64,000 nucleotides of DNA from assembly GCA_945878115.1 (NCBI GenBank), contig CAMDVD010000002.1, positions 107,302-171,301 of the forward strand, written 5' to 3'. The position numbers were made by a program, and so were the translations under genes. The DNA comes from Chitinophaga pinensis. GTDB taxonomy: Bacteria > Bacteroidota > Bacteroidia > Chitinophagales > Chitinophagaceae. The notes under the pieces are model-generated. The model was not told the DNA's origin and ran no database searches. It saw only the letters and a program-made list of their open reading frames with translations. Below are positions 1-9,731 of the stretch, in pieces (position 1 is the stretch's first letter; every line of letters begins with the position of its first letter).

Positions 1-2
1 TG

Positions 3-377
3 TTTGTTTATGATTCAGCTGGTTATATTCTGCATAAAGTCATTGAAGAAAATTTTATCACACCAGTAGGATCAACTTGTAATGTTCGCTTTTTACATTT
101 ATCCAATAACGTGAATAGAGTTGATGTGTTAGATACTGCAAATACTTTATTTTTTCACTCTATGAAAAATGGAGAATACTCACCATATACAAGTTTCAAT
201 TCGGGTACTTATAAATTTATCGTAAACCAAGCTGGTACTTCCAATTTAATTTATGCATCTCCACCAACTACATTTCAACCTGGTTATTTTTATACCATGT
301 ACTTGAAAGGCAATACAGGTTCTGTCGGTATTGATAGTGTTGGGTTGTTTGAGGTCGGTTTGAATGGGGATTATTAG
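3..377 (+). CDS. DUF4397-like secreted protein, C-terminal part
   Basis: The reading frame is open from the left edge, so the 5' end lies outside the window. About 124 codons remain. The visible text contains 'CNVRFLHLSNNVNRVDVL', which resembles the start of a DUF4397 beta-sandwich repeat, where 'VRF-H-S' is followed by a 'VDV' strand. The rest, up to 'GLFEVGLNGDY', fits the end of such a domain. DUF4397 proteins are usually exported and cell-surface associated in Bacteroidota, but their function is not known. No T9SS sorting domain follows the domain. The frame upstream of the first internal GTG at 111 reads well, so 111 is unlikely to be the true start. Confidence 0.7.
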   Translation, partial: FVYDSAGYILHKVIEENFITPVGSTCNVRFLHLSNNVNRVDVLDTANTLFFHSMKNGEYSPYTSFNSGTYKFIVNQAGTSNLIYASPPTTFQPGYFYTMYLKGNTGSVGIDSVGLFEVGLNGDY

Positions 378-514
378 TGGTTGCTTGGCATATTAGATTA
401 CTAGGGTAGGTGGCTTCCGGAGCGCATATTTGAAGTTGTACAATGCCAAACCATTTTCTACATAGGAAGGAAATTATTAGAAGCAAATAGGAATAGTTTC
501 AGGGCCCTTCATTT

Positions 515-1147
515 CTATTCTTCTACGGAAAGTTTTCTAAAGTGACCATTCAATTGAATTCTATCCTTTAAGTTTTGTAACTCAATAATGGTAGGAATAA
601 TATTCTTAAGATGTTGCTGTAAGTATTCTTGTCGTTGGTCTTCACGAAGTAGATTTAGAAATTCATATTCTTGATCCAATGACATGCCCACATGATGTGC
701 AAGGTCGTATGTACATAATTCGTCGTCTGCTTTACGGTATTGTTTTGTGACTTCTAATAGTTCATGAAAATGGCGAACTTCCAATATTATTTTTTCCATT
801 TTTCGATGTACGCCATACATGTTATTTTCGGGGTAATGGACAATAGCACCGCTGTATTGCTTATTGGGTAATTCTTTGATGAGTTCTAAAATTTTAAATA
901 CTTGTTTTCCTTCCGTTCGGATATCCATATCCCCATTTGCATGCTCTTTTTCTATAGAAATAATTTCAACTGTAGTGCCAAATTCGGAAACTTTTCCATT
1001 TAATACTGTTGGAATGCCAAATGGTTTTTTTTCAGAAAAGCACTCTTTAATTAGTTGTTTATAGCGAGGTTCAAAAATATGCAAGTTTAATTTCTCAAAT
1101 GGAAACACCACAATATTCAATGGAAATATGGGAATGAAATTTGTCAT
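515..1147 (-). CDS. LON substrate-binding domain protein
   Basis: The 210-residue protein starts 'MTNFIPIFPLNIVVFPFEKL', followed by 'LHIFEPRYKQLIKEC'. This is the standard opening of the LON N-terminal (PUA-like) domain, with the FPL-x-VVFP strand and the 'IFEPRY' helix. No AAA ATPase or Ser-Lys protease domain follows, so this is a stand-alone LON-domain protein and not the Lon protease. Such proteins are common in Bacteroidota and are thought to bind protein substrates, but no definite role is known. The gene is cytoplasmic (no signal peptide) and appears to be a single transcription unit. The spacer to the next gene (1148-1313) is filled with 'tagaaag/tactaacta' simple sequence. Confidence 0.88.
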   Translation of the reverse strand: MTNFIPIFPLNIVVFPFEKLNLHIFEPRYKQLIKECFSEKKPFGIPTVLNGKVSEFGTTVEIISIEKEHANGDMDIRTEGKQVFKILELIKELPNKQYSGAIVHYPENNMYGVHRKMEKIILEVRHFHELLEVTKQYRKADDELCTYDLAHHVGMSLDQEYEFLNLLREDQRQEYLQQHLKNIIPTIIELQNLKDRIQLNGHFRKLSVEE

Positions 1148-1149
1148 TG

Positions 1150-1313
1150 GGTAAAGATAATTTTCAAAAACTAAAAGTAGTAATTGTTATTCCACATTAT
1201 TTGATTGAAGCATCTCAACTAAGTAGAAAGTAAAAAGTAGAAAGTATCTCCATGAAGGTACTTTCTACTAACTACTAAATACTCATTACTAACTACTAAA
1301 TACTCATTACTCA
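1150..1313. repeat. simple-sequence spacer (tagaaagt / ctactaact tracts)
   Basis: The 1200-1313 part consists of near-repeats of 'agtagaaagtaaaaagtaga' followed by 'tactaactactaaatactc' units. The first part is the reverse complement of the 'tactttctac' motif that recurs in other spacers of this window (around 7830-7860, 22360-22400, 42860-42925, 59190-59265 and 59920-59990). It has no coding potential. Confidence 0.7.
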
Positions 1314-4010
1314 CTACTCCTTACTACTAGTTGCTGCTTGTGTAGCAAGCGCTTTAAAATTCACGGGTGTTTTATTGGAGTTTGCAGGTAAAGTTTGCGC
1401 TTGGTCGCCAGTTTTTTTTGCGTTCAATTCTTTGGCTTTATTAAAAGCTATCATTGGATCTTCACCGAAGCGTTTGTCTTCGAAATTGATTCTTTTTGCA
1501 CTTATTCTATAACTAAATTTTACATTGCTGGTTCCGTTATTTAATTCTTTAACTTTGAATCCAGTTGTACCAGGCTCTACATATAAACCATTGCAATTGC
1601 CAAGTGGTGTAACGGTTACAACCATTGGATGGTCTTCATTTATTTTTACCATTTCTAAAAATAATGGATCAAGTTGAATGTCTGTTTCTCCTTGTGCTAA
1701 TGTACCATTGCCAAAATCTTCAAACCAAATTTCAGGGCTTTCACTACAATATACTAATTTATTTCCTTGGCTAGTTGGTACCACTGCCGATTTAGTACCT
1801 GTTGCGTAAGTATCACCAAATGCATAGAAATTACCATCTGAAACCACACCATAACCAGTTGTAGTATTATTCACATATCCATACATACCAACGCCAGCAT
1901 CACTTAACCCAAACATTCCATAGGTATCTGCACTACCGTAAACACCTATATCATTTGTAGTAGAAGTTAAAGTTGATGCACCAGCACCAAGACCCATGAC
2001 ACCAATACCGAATGTAGTTTCATCATAAGTACCATAAACACCAACATGGGTTGAGTCTGTATTTGTAGCGGTATTAAGTCCTATGATGGCGCCTACATTA
2101 TTCCTTTTCGATTCAGTAATACCAACAAGCCCAGAAGCACCTAGATTCGTTGAATCTTTTGTACGAAAACGACCTCCTGTCCATATAGTGCTTTCGCCAT
2201 TCATTGCAGTTCCAGCACCATTTCCAGATGTAATGGAATAAATACCAAGATTTGCTCCTGTAGTATAAACAGCAATAGCTGGACTTGGTGCAGAGAAGGC
2301 CCCTGCTGTAAACGTACCATTGTAATTCATATACACTTTTTGTCCATTAGTGCCTGTTTGCGTAAAGCGAGTTGCGTAAGAGCCAGCAGTTGTATTTGTT
2401 TTGTCAATGCTTAATGCACCAGTGCCAGTAGACATTGGGATGTTTAATTTTTCTATGGCATTCGGTGCACCACCAATACCAAGGTTAGTTCCATTGTCTT
2501 GTATACTGCTATTACCAATTGCACTTGCGCTTGTGAATTTACTTAGATAGTTTGTAGTACCACTACCGCTAACTCCGCCACCGCCGCCAGTTGCAGAGAT
2601 AACAGAACCAGCAATACTAATACCAGCTCCAGCAGTGTAAGCAGAAGTTCCAGCAGCACCTGTAGGGCCTGTTGCCCCTGTAGCACCTGCGGCTCCATTA
2701 GAACCAGGCACACCAGGTGTTCCAGCAGGACCTTGTAATCCTTGCGCACCATTAGCTCCCGCAGGACCTTGTACTCCTTGTGCACCAGTTGCACCCGCTG
2801 GGCCTTGTATTCCTTGTGCTCCATTTGCGCCAGCAGCACCTTGAATGCCTTGCGGTCCAGTAGCACCTGTAGCTCCCGCAGGACCTGTTAATCCAATAGG
2901 CCCTTGCGCACCTGTTGTACCCGTTGCGCCAGCAGGACCAGTAGGTCCACTTGCTAATGTAGTCCAAGAAGCTAAACCTGTGGCATCACTAGTTAATACC
3001 TTTCCAGCTCCAGGCGTGCCACCAGTAATTTTAACTTGTCCTGTTACCTCTAGTTTTGCACCTGGGCTTGTATTACCAAGTCCCACATTACCAGAGGTGC
3101 TATCAATAAATAATCTAGTAGTAACTGTAGAATTCGATTGATTGAAATAACCGAATCCAATATTCCCACCTGTTGAAAAAAGCAAACTACCTTGGCTATT
3201 GTTAAATCCGAATAATTTTGAATTGGCAAAACCTGGACCAACTATTCCCGTATTATTAGTTGCTTGTTTATTCATCACCGCATAATTAGCAGTAGCTGTG
3301 AATGCAGTATTCGCGTCATTGAAAAAAGAAAGGCGTGAAGCACCGCCAAGAGTTGGTTTCGTATGTTGAATTCTCATTTCAGTAATCCCCGCATTCGTAT
3401 CATAAATATGGATTTTAGTACCTGCAACTGGGCTTGTTGTTCCTAGGCCAATAGCGCTTCCATTGTCGTACAGAATGGATTTGCCAATCGTATTGAAAGC
3501 GGTAAATTTTGTGATATAATTTGCATCACCTGCAACATGTGCTGCATTTGAACTTACTGCACCAGTTCGTGTTTCACCATGCGATGTATTCGTGGATGAA
3601 CCAGCTTTATCAGCATAAATTGCATAAGGAACAGATAGCAATTGGGAGGTGCCAGCATCCACAAAGTTGTTTGCGCCATTTGGATCGATAGCCACTTTAA
3701 TATATTTATTGCCAGTCTCCCATTTTACGGATTTCATTTCACCTGATACTGCCGTTCCATTCCCAATTTGCAAAGTATATAAACCAAACTCATTGGTATT
3801 AACCGTTTGTATTTCTTCGTATTCTGCAAATGTTGCATCGGATGTTGCCAATACAGATAGTTTCAAAGTCATTTTTTGCTTTACAAGCGGAGTTCCCTTC
3901 GCGTCGCGTGCAATGCCTTGGTAATTAAATTTTTGCGGAACTTGTGCAAATACACAAGTGCTGATAAGCATACATGCCAACGTGCAAAGGAGGAATAGAT
4001 TTTTTTTCAT
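1314..4010 (-). CDS. collagen-like triplet-repeat secreted surface protein
   Basis: The 898-residue protein has a signal peptide (about residues 1-23, ending 'CVFAQ'). The conserved opening '[19 protein letters not shown]' is typical of Bacteroidota tail-fibre-like surface proteins. A middle part carries short '[18 protein letters not shown]' fibre repeats. Residues about 353-455 form 34 uninterrupted Gly-X-Y triplets rich in GPA, GAT and GAQ, a collagen-like rod. The C-terminal part (from about 755) contains '[17 protein letters not shown]' and '[10 protein letters not shown]', a module seen at the ends of such fibre proteins. No T9SS sorting tail is visible. The likely product is a trimeric extracellular stalk or fibre. 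How it reaches and stays on the surface cannot be read from the sequence. Confidence 0.85.
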   Translation of the reverse strand: MKKNLFLLCTLACMLISTCVFAQVPQKFNYQGIARDAKGTPLVKQKMTLKLSVLATSDATFAEYEEIQTVNTNEFGLYTLQIGNGTAVSGEMKSVKWETGNKYIKVAIDPNGANNFVDAGTSQLLSVPYAIYADKAGSSTNTSHGETRTGAVSSNAAHVAGDANYITKFTAFNTIGKSILYDNGSAIGLGTTSPVAGTKIHIYDTNAGITEMRIQHTKPTLGGASRLSFFNDANTAFTATANYAVMNKQATNNTGIVGPGFANSKLFGFNNSQGSLLFSTGGNIGFGYFNQSNSTVTTRLFIDSTSGNVGLGNTSPGAKLEVTGQVKITGGTPGAGKVLTSDATGLASWTTLASGPTGPAGATGTTGAQGPIGLTGPAGATGATGPQGIQGAAGANGAQGIQGPAGATGAQGVQGPAGANGAQGLQGPAGTPGVPGSNGAAGATGATGPTGAAGTSAYTAGAGISIAGSVISATGGGGGVSGSGTTNYLSKFTSASAIGNSSIQDNGTNLGIGGAPNAIEKLNIPMSTGTGALSIDKTNTTAGSYATRFTQTGTNGQKVYMNYNGTFTAGAFSAPSPAIAVYTTGANLGIYSITSGNGAGTAMNGESTIWTGGRFRTKDSTNLGASGLVGITESKRNNVGAIIGLNTATNTDSTHVGVYGTYDETTFGIGVMGLGAGASTLTSTTNDIGVYGSADTYGMFGLSDAGVGMYGYVNNTTTGYGVVSDGNFYAFGDTYATGTKSAVVPTSQGNKLVYCSESPEIWFEDFGNGTLAQGETDIQLDPLFLEMVKINEDHPMVVTVTPLGNCNGLYVEPGTTGFKVKELNNGTSNVKFSYRISAKRINFEDKRFGEDPMIAFNKAKELNAKKTGDQAQTLPANSNKTPVNFKALATQAATSSKE

Positions 4011-4414
4011 GGTTTAATTTATTTGTTTTTAATATGGAAGAATTATTTTGAATAGGACGTGCAATTGGTATTTTTAATTTGGATTTCTATGTATTCAATT
4101 TTTAAAAATAGCAAAAATTATGCTGATTGAATTCACTTTTTTTAGATTTTATATGGAAACATACTAACATAATTGAACAAGCCTTTATGACAGAAGTACG
4201 CTAACTGAAATAAATGGATAGGGTGAAAAAGGATTTCTGTATTTATATTTTTGTTGTGTACATGGCAGTATCAAATCAAATGTATTCTCGCAACATATTT
4301 TTTGAGAAGTATGCTTCGAATAAGAAATTCTAATTCAAATCAATTACATGGATACGAAGAACCTCTAAATGTTTCAACAGCAAAAGATGAGATAGAAAGA
4401 GAGTAGGAATAAAC
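4011..4414. other. 404-bp spacer without recognised gene
   Basis: This lies between the collagen-like gene and the tRNA terminator. It is AT-rich with no convincing ORF or repeat shared with the rest of the window. It must hold the promoter of the collagen-like gene (minus strand), but I see no clear TAnnTTTG box. Confidence 0.5.
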
Positions 4415-4470
4415 AAAAAAAATCAGAGCTTAAAACCTTGCTTTCGCACTGTTTCTCACTCTGATTTTTT
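4415..4470 (-). terminator. intrinsic terminator after tRNA-Leu
   Basis: Read on the minus strand, 'aaaaaatcagag' just after the tRNA 3' end pairs with 'ctctgatttttttt' across a roughly 30-nt loop. The stem is GC-poor but ends in a run of eight T, as expected for an intrinsic terminator. Confidence 0.7.
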
Positions 4471-4471
4471 G

Positions 4472-4557
4472 TACCTCAGGCGGGACTTGAACCCGCACGG
4501 ACATTGCTGCCCACAGGATTTTAAGTCCTGCGTGTCTACCAATTTCACCACCAAGGT
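4472..4557 (-). tRNA. tRNA-Leu (anticodon UAA)
   Basis: This is an 86-nt class II tRNA. The acceptor strands ACCTTGG and CTGAGGT pair with two G-U pairs, with discriminator A. The anticodon stem CAGGA/TCCTG encloses loop CTTAAAA, giving anticodon TAA. A long variable arm follows, and the T-arm is GCGGG-TTCAAGT-CCCGC. The D region 'TGGTGAAATTGGTAGAC' is typical of tRNA-Leu. No CCA is encoded. Confidence 0.96.
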
Positions 4558-4575
4558 ATTTTGGTAAAGAAAATT

Positions 4576-4606
4576 AAAAAATCCATTCTCGATGAATGGA
4601 TTTTTT
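4576..4606. terminator. bidirectional hairpin between the two tRNAs
   Basis: 'aaaaaatccattc' and 'gaatggatttttt' form an almost perfect stem with a 5-nt loop, with A-run and T-run on both sides. On the minus strand it follows tRNA-Gly by a few bases. It could terminate that transcript, or act as a processing hairpin if both tRNAs are co-transcribed. Confidence 0.65.
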
Positions 4607-4610
4607 GATG

Positions 4611-4683
<73 letters not shown>

Positions 4684-4920
4684 ATTAGTTTTTAAGAACT
4701 TCGGGAGTGCAAATATAGAGGTATTTTTGAATTTACAAAATATCAACTTAGAGTTTTTATTATAAATATAAATATTCTTGTTTTTTTTAGTTTGTTCAAC
4801 CGCTTTTTATATTTATTTCAGTTATAGATTATAGAAAAAAAAGGCTATTCAATACGCCTTTAAAATAACTTGGCGAACTAAACAATAAATGTAAAAATGA
4901 TTTTGTTTGGAGGATGCATT

Positions 4921-4998
4921 GCGGCAACGATTGTAATGGAAATCCTTTTTGCTGGCTCTGGAGCAAAAAGATTGAAATGGAAAGCGTGATTGCCGCCC
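4921..4998 (+). repeat. GCGGCA/TGCCGC dispersed element, copy A
   Basis: This lies between the PLD gene and tRNA-Gly. The ends GCGGCA and TGCCGC are complementary. Inside are two similar halves, 'gattgtaatggaaa' and 'gattgaaatggaaa', on either side of a hairpin CTTTTTGC-N10-GCAAAAAG. The same layout recurs at about 15638, 35699 and 57699. The rest of the 4684-5063 spacer shows nothing recognisable. Confidence 0.85.
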
Positions 4999-5063
4999 AA
5001 AATATTCTAATAGATAATGCAATGATTGAAAATAATTCTTTCAGCTTTCGAAGAATTTCTATC

Positions 5064-6623
5064 TTACAAAATACTTTTTGGTAATGCTTTTCTGGTGAAT
5101 GTTTTAAAACGTTTCCATTTACCTACTTCCGTGTCTGGGTTAAATTGAAGGGTAGTATGCCATGCATTTTCCGATTTGTATTCTTCTTCCATCCCTTGTA
5201 AAACTCTTTCTGCCATGGTGTTTGAATAGATTAGTGCAAAACATTCTGTATTTAAATTGGCGCTTCTAGGATCAAGATTAAAGGTGCCTATTACCGTGAT
5301 ATGTCTGTCAACAACCATGGATTTAGCATGCAAGCCAAAGATGGGCACATAGTTTAATTTTTTCTGCAGTGCTCCTGTAGCAATTTTAGTTCGTTCTGCT
5401 GCGTTGGGTTTAAATTCATAAATAGCAACGCCTGCCTCTAGTAGTTTTTTTCGCACGCGTTGATAAGCACCAAAGGCTTCGAGGTTATCGGTTGAAGCCA
5501 GACTGTTGGTGAGGATTCTAATGTGCACACCACGCTGTACTGCAGCCTTAAATAAGTTGAGACTTTTTTCGGTTGTAATTAAATACGGACTTTGAATGTC
5601 AATTGAATGTGTGGCATGTTGCACTAAATTAATTAATGCGTCTGTTGTAACGCCGCCGCCACTTAAACCATGGGTTCCATTATTTTTACCCATGGTATCA
5701 GACACAAAATAAATGCTATCACTCCAAATCAATCCGTTTGAATGTTGAATCGAATCGAATGTGGTATGCAGGTGTTTGATTTGATCTTGCACTTGTGGCC
5801 AGAAATTATCGGGGTTGCAAGCATATTCATGTAATCGTTCAAAGCGGTTTGTATCCTCAAAATGATTCTCCTTTTCGGATACTAAATCGGTAACTGGGAT
5901 ACTCAAATGACCATTCCAAAATTGTTCAAATGACTGTTTAATATTTCCAACCGTTTTACCAATTAACAATACATCCCGATCCCGGAAATTATATTCATGA
6001 TCGTAATCAAAATATTCATCTGCAATATTTCGACCACCTGTTATGGCTACTTTTCCATCCACTATAAAAGTTTTATTGTGCATTCGTTGATTGGCAGTTC
6101 GAAAAGAAGTAGCGATTTTTTTGATTTTCTGAAAAATATTTTTTCCTAAATTAACGCCAGGATTATAAATTTTTAAATCAATGTTTTTATGCGAATTCAG
6201 CATGAGTATTTCATGAATACTTGATTCCACCATCATGTCATCTACAAGAATTCTAACCTTTACGCCACGATCTGCAGCACGTACAAGGTAATCACAAGCA
6301 ATGAGTCCAACATTGTCGGTAGAAAAAATAAAGTACTGTACATCTATGGTTTTCTCGGCATGTTCGCAAAGCCAAGCTCTAGTCACCAATGAACCGCCAC
6401 CATCTTCTAACACATAGGCGCCTGTTTTGTTTTGCATGAGTGAATCATACGGACGAAGTTGTTGTTCTAAAGTAACCGAATCATCACGGTGAATGTTGAG
6501 ACAGAAGTTTTCAGATTGTACCGGTATCAAATCCTTATCATCATGACATGCGATTAGCAAGGTGAAAAATAATAAAGACCCAGCCACCATTTTATACAAG
6601 ATATTCTTACTCCGAATAAGCAT
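5064..6623 (-). CDS. phospholipase D-like lipoprotein (cardiolipin synthase family)
   Basis: The 519-residue protein has a hydrophobic N-terminus ending in lipobox 'LLIAC' (Cys about 26), so it is probably a lipoprotein. Two HKD motifs are intact: H182-K184-D189 in 'HNKTFIVD' and H432-K434-D439 in 'HAKSMVVD'. Each is followed by the usual downstream 'GGRN' and 'GTFNLDPRS' segments. The layout matches the PLD/cardiolipin synthase superfamily, which moves phosphatidyl groups or cleaves phosphodiesters through a phosphohistidine. The true substrate is not evident. Being a lipoprotein, without the two N-terminal membrane helices of ClsA, favours a periplasmic PLD-like enzyme. A second start at residue 12 (Met-Val-Ala-Gly) is possible. 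Confidence 0.88.
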   Translation of the reverse strand: MLIRSKNILYKMVAGSLLFFTLLIACHDDKDLIPVQSENFCLNIHRDDSVTLEQQLRPYDSLMQNKTGAYVLEDGGGSLVTRAWLCEHAEKTIDVQYFIFSTDNVGLIACDYLVRAADRGVKVRILVDDMMVESSIHEILMLNSHKNIDLKIYNPGVNLGKNIFQKIKKIATSFRTANQRMHNKTFIVDGKVAITGGRNIADEYFDYDHEYNFRDRDVLLIGKTVGNIKQSFEQFWNGHLSIPVTDLVSEKENHFEDTNRFERLHEYACNPDNFWPQVQDQIKHLHTTFDSIQHSNGLIWSDSIYFVSDTMGKNNGTHGLSGGGVTTDALINLVQHATHSIDIQSPYLITTEKSLNLFKAAVQRGVHIRILTNSLASTDNLEAFGAYQRVRKKLLEAGVAIYEFKPNAAERTKIATGALQKKLNYVPIFGLHAKSMVVDRHITVIGTFNLDPRSANLNTECFALIYSNTMAERVLQGMEEEYKSENAWHTTLQFNPDTEVGKWKRFKTFTRKALPKSIL

Positions 6624-6740
6624 AGTCTATACATTTATTTTTCTGACCAATGGCGTGTAGCAACTTAAAGGAATAAAAGGTACGGATGAAAATTGCAAGA
6701 TTGGTATTTCAATTGCATTTCATTTTACGAATAAGAACAA

Positions 6741-7715
6741 TTATTGTCCAAGTATCCAAGCAAAAATAAGCGGAACCACTATGGTTGCATCGCTTTCTAC
6801 AATGAACTTTGGCGTATGAATATCGAGTTTGCCCCAAGTTATTTTTTCGTTTGGAACAGCACCGCTATAAGAACCGTAGGATGTAGTAGAATCTGATATT
6901 TGGCAAAAGTAGCTCCAGAACGGAACATCATGCCATTCCAAATCTTGATACATCATTGGCACGACGCAAATTGGGAAATCACCAGCGATACCACCACCAA
7001 TTTGAAAAAATCCAACCCCTTTTCCAGCGCTATTATTTCTATACCAATCTGCCAACCAAACCATATATTCAATACCACTTTTCATGGTACTCGCTTTCAT
7101 TTCATTTTTTATGATATACGATGAAAAAATATTTCCCATCGTACTATCTTCCCAACCTGGACAAACAATTGGAATATTATGTTGCGCCGCTGCAAGCATC
7201 CAGCTATTCTTTGGATCTATTTCATAGTATTGTTCAAGTACGCCACTGAGTAGCATTTTATACATATATTCATGCGGAAAAAAACGTTCGCCTTTGTCAT
7301 CAGCGTCTTTCCACAATTGATGAATATGCTTTTGTAAACGTCTAAAGGCTTCTTCTTCAGGAATGCAAGTATCCGTAACGCGGTTGTAATGATTTTCTAA
7401 TAAATCCCATTCGTCTTGTGGGCTTAAATCACGGTAATTAGGAACACGTTTATAATGACTATGCGCAACCAAATTCATGATGTCTTCTTCTAAATTGGCG
7501 CCGGTACAGGAAATAATATGTACTTTATTTTGGCGTATCATTTCTGCCAAGGAGATACCTAATTCAGCAGTACTCATAGCGCCTGCAATGGTTATCATCA
7601 TTTTGCCATCTTCCAGCAAATGTTCTTCATAGCCTTTAGCTGCATCCATTAAAGCTGCTGCATTGAAGTGTCTATAGTTATGTTCTATAAATTGTGAAAT
7701 AGGTCCCTTGTTCAT
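6741..7715 (-). CDS. deoxyhypusine synthase family protein
   Basis: The start chosen is the ATG of 'MNKGPISQFIEHNYRHFNAA', as the seven residues upstream look untranslated; this gives 324 residues. The sequence follows deoxyhypusine synthase: 'IAGAMSTAELG' near the start, 'GGGIAGDFPICVVPMM' in the NAD-binding part, and 'PNEKITWGKLDI' near the C-terminus, in which Lys about 296 matches the lysine that forms the enzyme-imine intermediate in eukaryotes. Bacteria lack eIF5A, so in this setting the enzyme is more likely to transfer an aminobutyl group from spermidine to a small amine (homospermidine synthase-like) than to modify a protein. That is inference. A TATATTTG box lies at 7734-7741 on the minus strand. 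Confidence 0.88.
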   Translation of the reverse strand: MNKGPISQFIEHNYRHFNAAALMDAAKGYEEHLLEDGKMMITIAGAMSTAELGISLAEMIRQNKVHIISCTGANLEEDIMNLVAHSHYKRVPNYRDLSPQDEWDLLENHYNRVTDTCIPEEEAFRRLQKHIHQLWKDADDKGERFFPHEYMYKMLLSGVLEQYYEIDPKNSWMLAAAQHNIPIVCPGWEDSTMGNIFSSYIIKNEMKASTMKSGIEYMVWLADWYRNNSAGKGVGFFQIGGGIAGDFPICVVPMMYQDLEWHDVPFWSYFCQISDSTTSYGSYSGAVPNEKITWGKLDIHTPKFIVESDATIVVPLIFAWILGQ

Positions 7716-7733
7716 ATTTAATTTTTTAAGGCG

Positions 7734-7741
7734 CAAATATA
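7734..7741 (-). promoter_or_regulatory. -7 promoter element (TATATTTG) for the DHS-like gene
   Basis: TATATTTG on the minus strand fits the Bacteroidota -7 consensus TAnnTTTG. It lies 19 bp upstream of the chosen ATG, which supports that shorter start. Confidence 0.5.
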
Positions 7742-7856
7742 TGTTCTAAACTGCGAATGCAAATTCAAATCTTAATTCAAAATTCCAAACTGTTAAATCC
7801 CAAATTCCAAAGATGAAATTGTAACGACTTTTTACTTACGACTTACTACTTACTAC

Positions 7857-7864
7857 TAACTTTG
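7857..7864 (+). promoter_or_regulatory. -7 promoter element (TAACTTTG) for the SirB1-type gene
   Basis: TAACTTTG fits TAnnTTTG and follows a 'ttacgacttactacttacta' tract. A transcript starting about 7 bp downstream would exclude the GTG at 7864 as start codon. No clear TTG is found at the -33 distance. Confidence 0.45.
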
Positions 7865-7950
7865 TGAAAAACTATTTCAACTTCCATAGGATGAAAAATA
7901 AAAATAGTTTTACTTTCGGCTTCTTAGGAACTATAAGTTTTTTACAACAT

Positions 7951-8820
7951 ATGAAGGATACGAAAGAGATAAAAGCATTGTTTCATTTGCTGGATGATCC
8001 AGATGCAGATATATTCAAAACTGTGTCTACAGAACTCATTCATTATGGAAAAAATATTATTCCCAACTTAGAAAACTTATGGGAAACAACAGAAGATGAA
8101 AGAGTGCAAGAACGAGTACTAAGTATTATTCATAAACTGAACTTTCAAGATGTGGTAGAAGGGTTTGCCCTTTGGTTTTCGGCTGAAAAACCTTCTTTAT
8201 TGGATGGTGCTATTTTGATTTCAAAGTTTAGATTCCCAGATGTGGATGAAGATACTATTCGGAAAACAATAAAAAGTATTTATCAAAGTTGCTGGCTTGA
8301 ATTAAATAATTACTTAACCCCGCTAGAACAAGTGACTATTATCAATAGCATTTTTTATAGTATGTATAAATTTAAAGGCTTTAACCAGGAAGAAAGTAAA
8401 ATCAATTTTTATTATTTGCATGAAGTGATTGATACAAGGCATGGCAACAATTTTTCATTGGCTATTCTTTACCAAACCCTATGTGAGATGCTTGATATTC
8501 CTGTCTTTGCGATACAATTACCACAGCAATACATGTTGGCTTATTTTGATACCCAACACGATTTTTATAGAAAAAATGAACCTGTACCTACCATCCAATT
8601 TTATATAGATCCAGTAACTGGTAATATTTACACACAAAATGATGTTGATGTTTATTTGAACAAATATAAATTCGTTGCAGACGCAAATACCTATACACCA
8701 CTTTCTAATCAAGATATCATTGCTTCTAATTTGGAAGCCCTCAAGCACAAATACAAACAATTGGGCGAGTTTGAGTTAGAAGAAGAAATTTTGCAATTGA
8801 TTACATTGAGGACAAGCTAA
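7951..8820 (+). CDS. SirB1-type transglutaminase-like protein
   Basis: I start at the ATG of 'MKDTKEIKALFHLLDDPD', which reads like the usual start of this family; in-frame ATG 7891 and GTG 7864 are alternatives. The 289-residue protein has an N-terminal helical, HEAT-like part ('LFHLLDDPDADIFKTVSTEL'). It is followed by a transglutaminase-like SirB1 domain: 'FYYLHEVIDTRHGNNFSLAILYQTLCEMLDIPVFAIQLP'. A final helical tail follows. Family members are related to SirB1/YchA. They are probably catalytically inactive or of unknown activity, and no function is established. There is no signal peptide. The gene converges on the NlpC/P60 gene, with a short stem (atctgg/ccagat, 8820-8836) between them. 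Confidence 0.82.
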   Translation: MKDTKEIKALFHLLDDPDADIFKTVSTELIHYGKNIIPNLENLWETTEDERVQERVLSIIHKLNFQDVVEGFALWFSAEKPSLLDGAILISKFRFPDVDEDTIRKTIKSIYQSCWLELNNYLTPLEQVTIINSIFYSMYKFKGFNQEESKINFYYLHEVIDTRHGNNFSLAILYQTLCEMLDIPVFAIQLPQQYMLAYFDTQHDFYRKNEPVPTIQFYIDPVTGNIYTQNDVDVYLNKYKFVADANTYTPLSNQDIIASNLEALKHKYKQLGEFELEEEILQLITLRTS

Positions 8821-8869
8821 TCTGGCAAACCCAGATAAAAATTAAATGCTAAATTCAACTTTCTACTTT

Positions 8870-9616
8870 TTACTTTGTGATTGTAATCAGTCTTTTGATG
8901 AGTCGCAAAGTATGTGTCCTCTTCCCAGACATTCGATTTATAATGCCATGCATGTCGATGGAATCAATAGCAACTTTGCCATTCGTTTCTGAGGCATGAA
9001 TTATTTCCGTTGGTGATAATAGAATCCCAACATGATTAATTTCTTTTTGTTCATTTTCAAAAAAGGCAAGATCTCCAATATTGGCATTAGCTAAAAAATC
9101 CAAAACCGTTCCGGCAAGGATTTGATCCGATGCGATATGTGATAAAGGAATATTAAAAAAACGATATAGTATTTGTGAAAATCCAGAACAATCAATTCCT
9201 TGATGCGTCATGCCTCCCCACATATACGGTGTATGTAAATAAGAATAAACAATTTTACGGATGGTTGGTTCGTCAAAAACAGTAGTAACAAGATTACCTA
9301 ATTCCCCTTCGATTTCGGATGCATTTGTAATAAATGCCCCCATTGGAATTTGTATAGGAATAAATTTTTGGGATAAATAAGTCTTGATATTTTCTACAAT
9401 AAAAGCATTGTTTACTCCAATATTTTCTGGTGCAATTTGGCTGCGTAAAACATAACCAGTATGGCCTTCCCAGCGATGTTGGACATGCGCCCAAATTGCG
9501 GATTCACTTAAACAATCTACTACATCATTATACAATAATTGCGTTTGTAATTCACTATAATGGTTGGGTTCAGACATCACATTAGCACAAGCAACCCGAC
9601 ATCTCATTTGATTCAT
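8870..9616 (-). CDS. NlpC/P60 (C40) peptidase with SH3-like N-terminus
   Basis: The 248-residue protein begins with an SH3-like segment ('CLSESAIWAHVQHRWEGHTGYVLRSQI'). It ends with an NlpC/P60 domain in which the Cys-His-His set is visible: C143 in 'GIDCSGF', H195 in 'INHVGIL' and H207 in 'IIHAS'. Such enzymes cut gamma-D-Glu-diamino acid links in cell-wall peptides. No signal peptide is seen, so it may act on imported peptidoglycan peptides in the cytoplasm, as Bacteroidota dipeptidyl peptidase VI homologues are thought to do. The gene is monocistronic. It is distinct from the longer, exported NlpC/P60 protein at about 22.6-23.5 kb. Confidence 0.9.
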   Translation of the reverse strand: MNQMRCRVACANVMSEPNHYSELQTQLLYNDVVDCLSESAIWAHVQHRWEGHTGYVLRSQIAPENIGVNNAFIVENIKTYLSQKFIPIQIPMGAFITNASEIEGELGNLVTTVFDEPTIRKIVYSYLHTPYMWGGMTHQGIDCSGFSQILYRFFNIPLSHIASDQILAGTVLDFLANANIGDLAFFENEQKEINHVGILLSPTEIIHASETNGKVAIDSIDMHGIINRMSGKRTHTLRLIKRLITITK

Positions 9617-9731
9617 ACGTCAATACTACAAATAATAAATGGGTGAGAAAAGTTTTTTGGATATCCGTAAAATAACATATAGAAAATTAGGACTTTATTT
9701 TTTGTCATTCAAATAAAAATAGTTCATTTTT

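Noticed and set aside
2543..2967. Two minus-strand ORFs (and one plus-strand) inside the collagen-like gene
   Set aside because: The Gly-X-Y codon repeats keep other frames open; these are shadows of the true frame.
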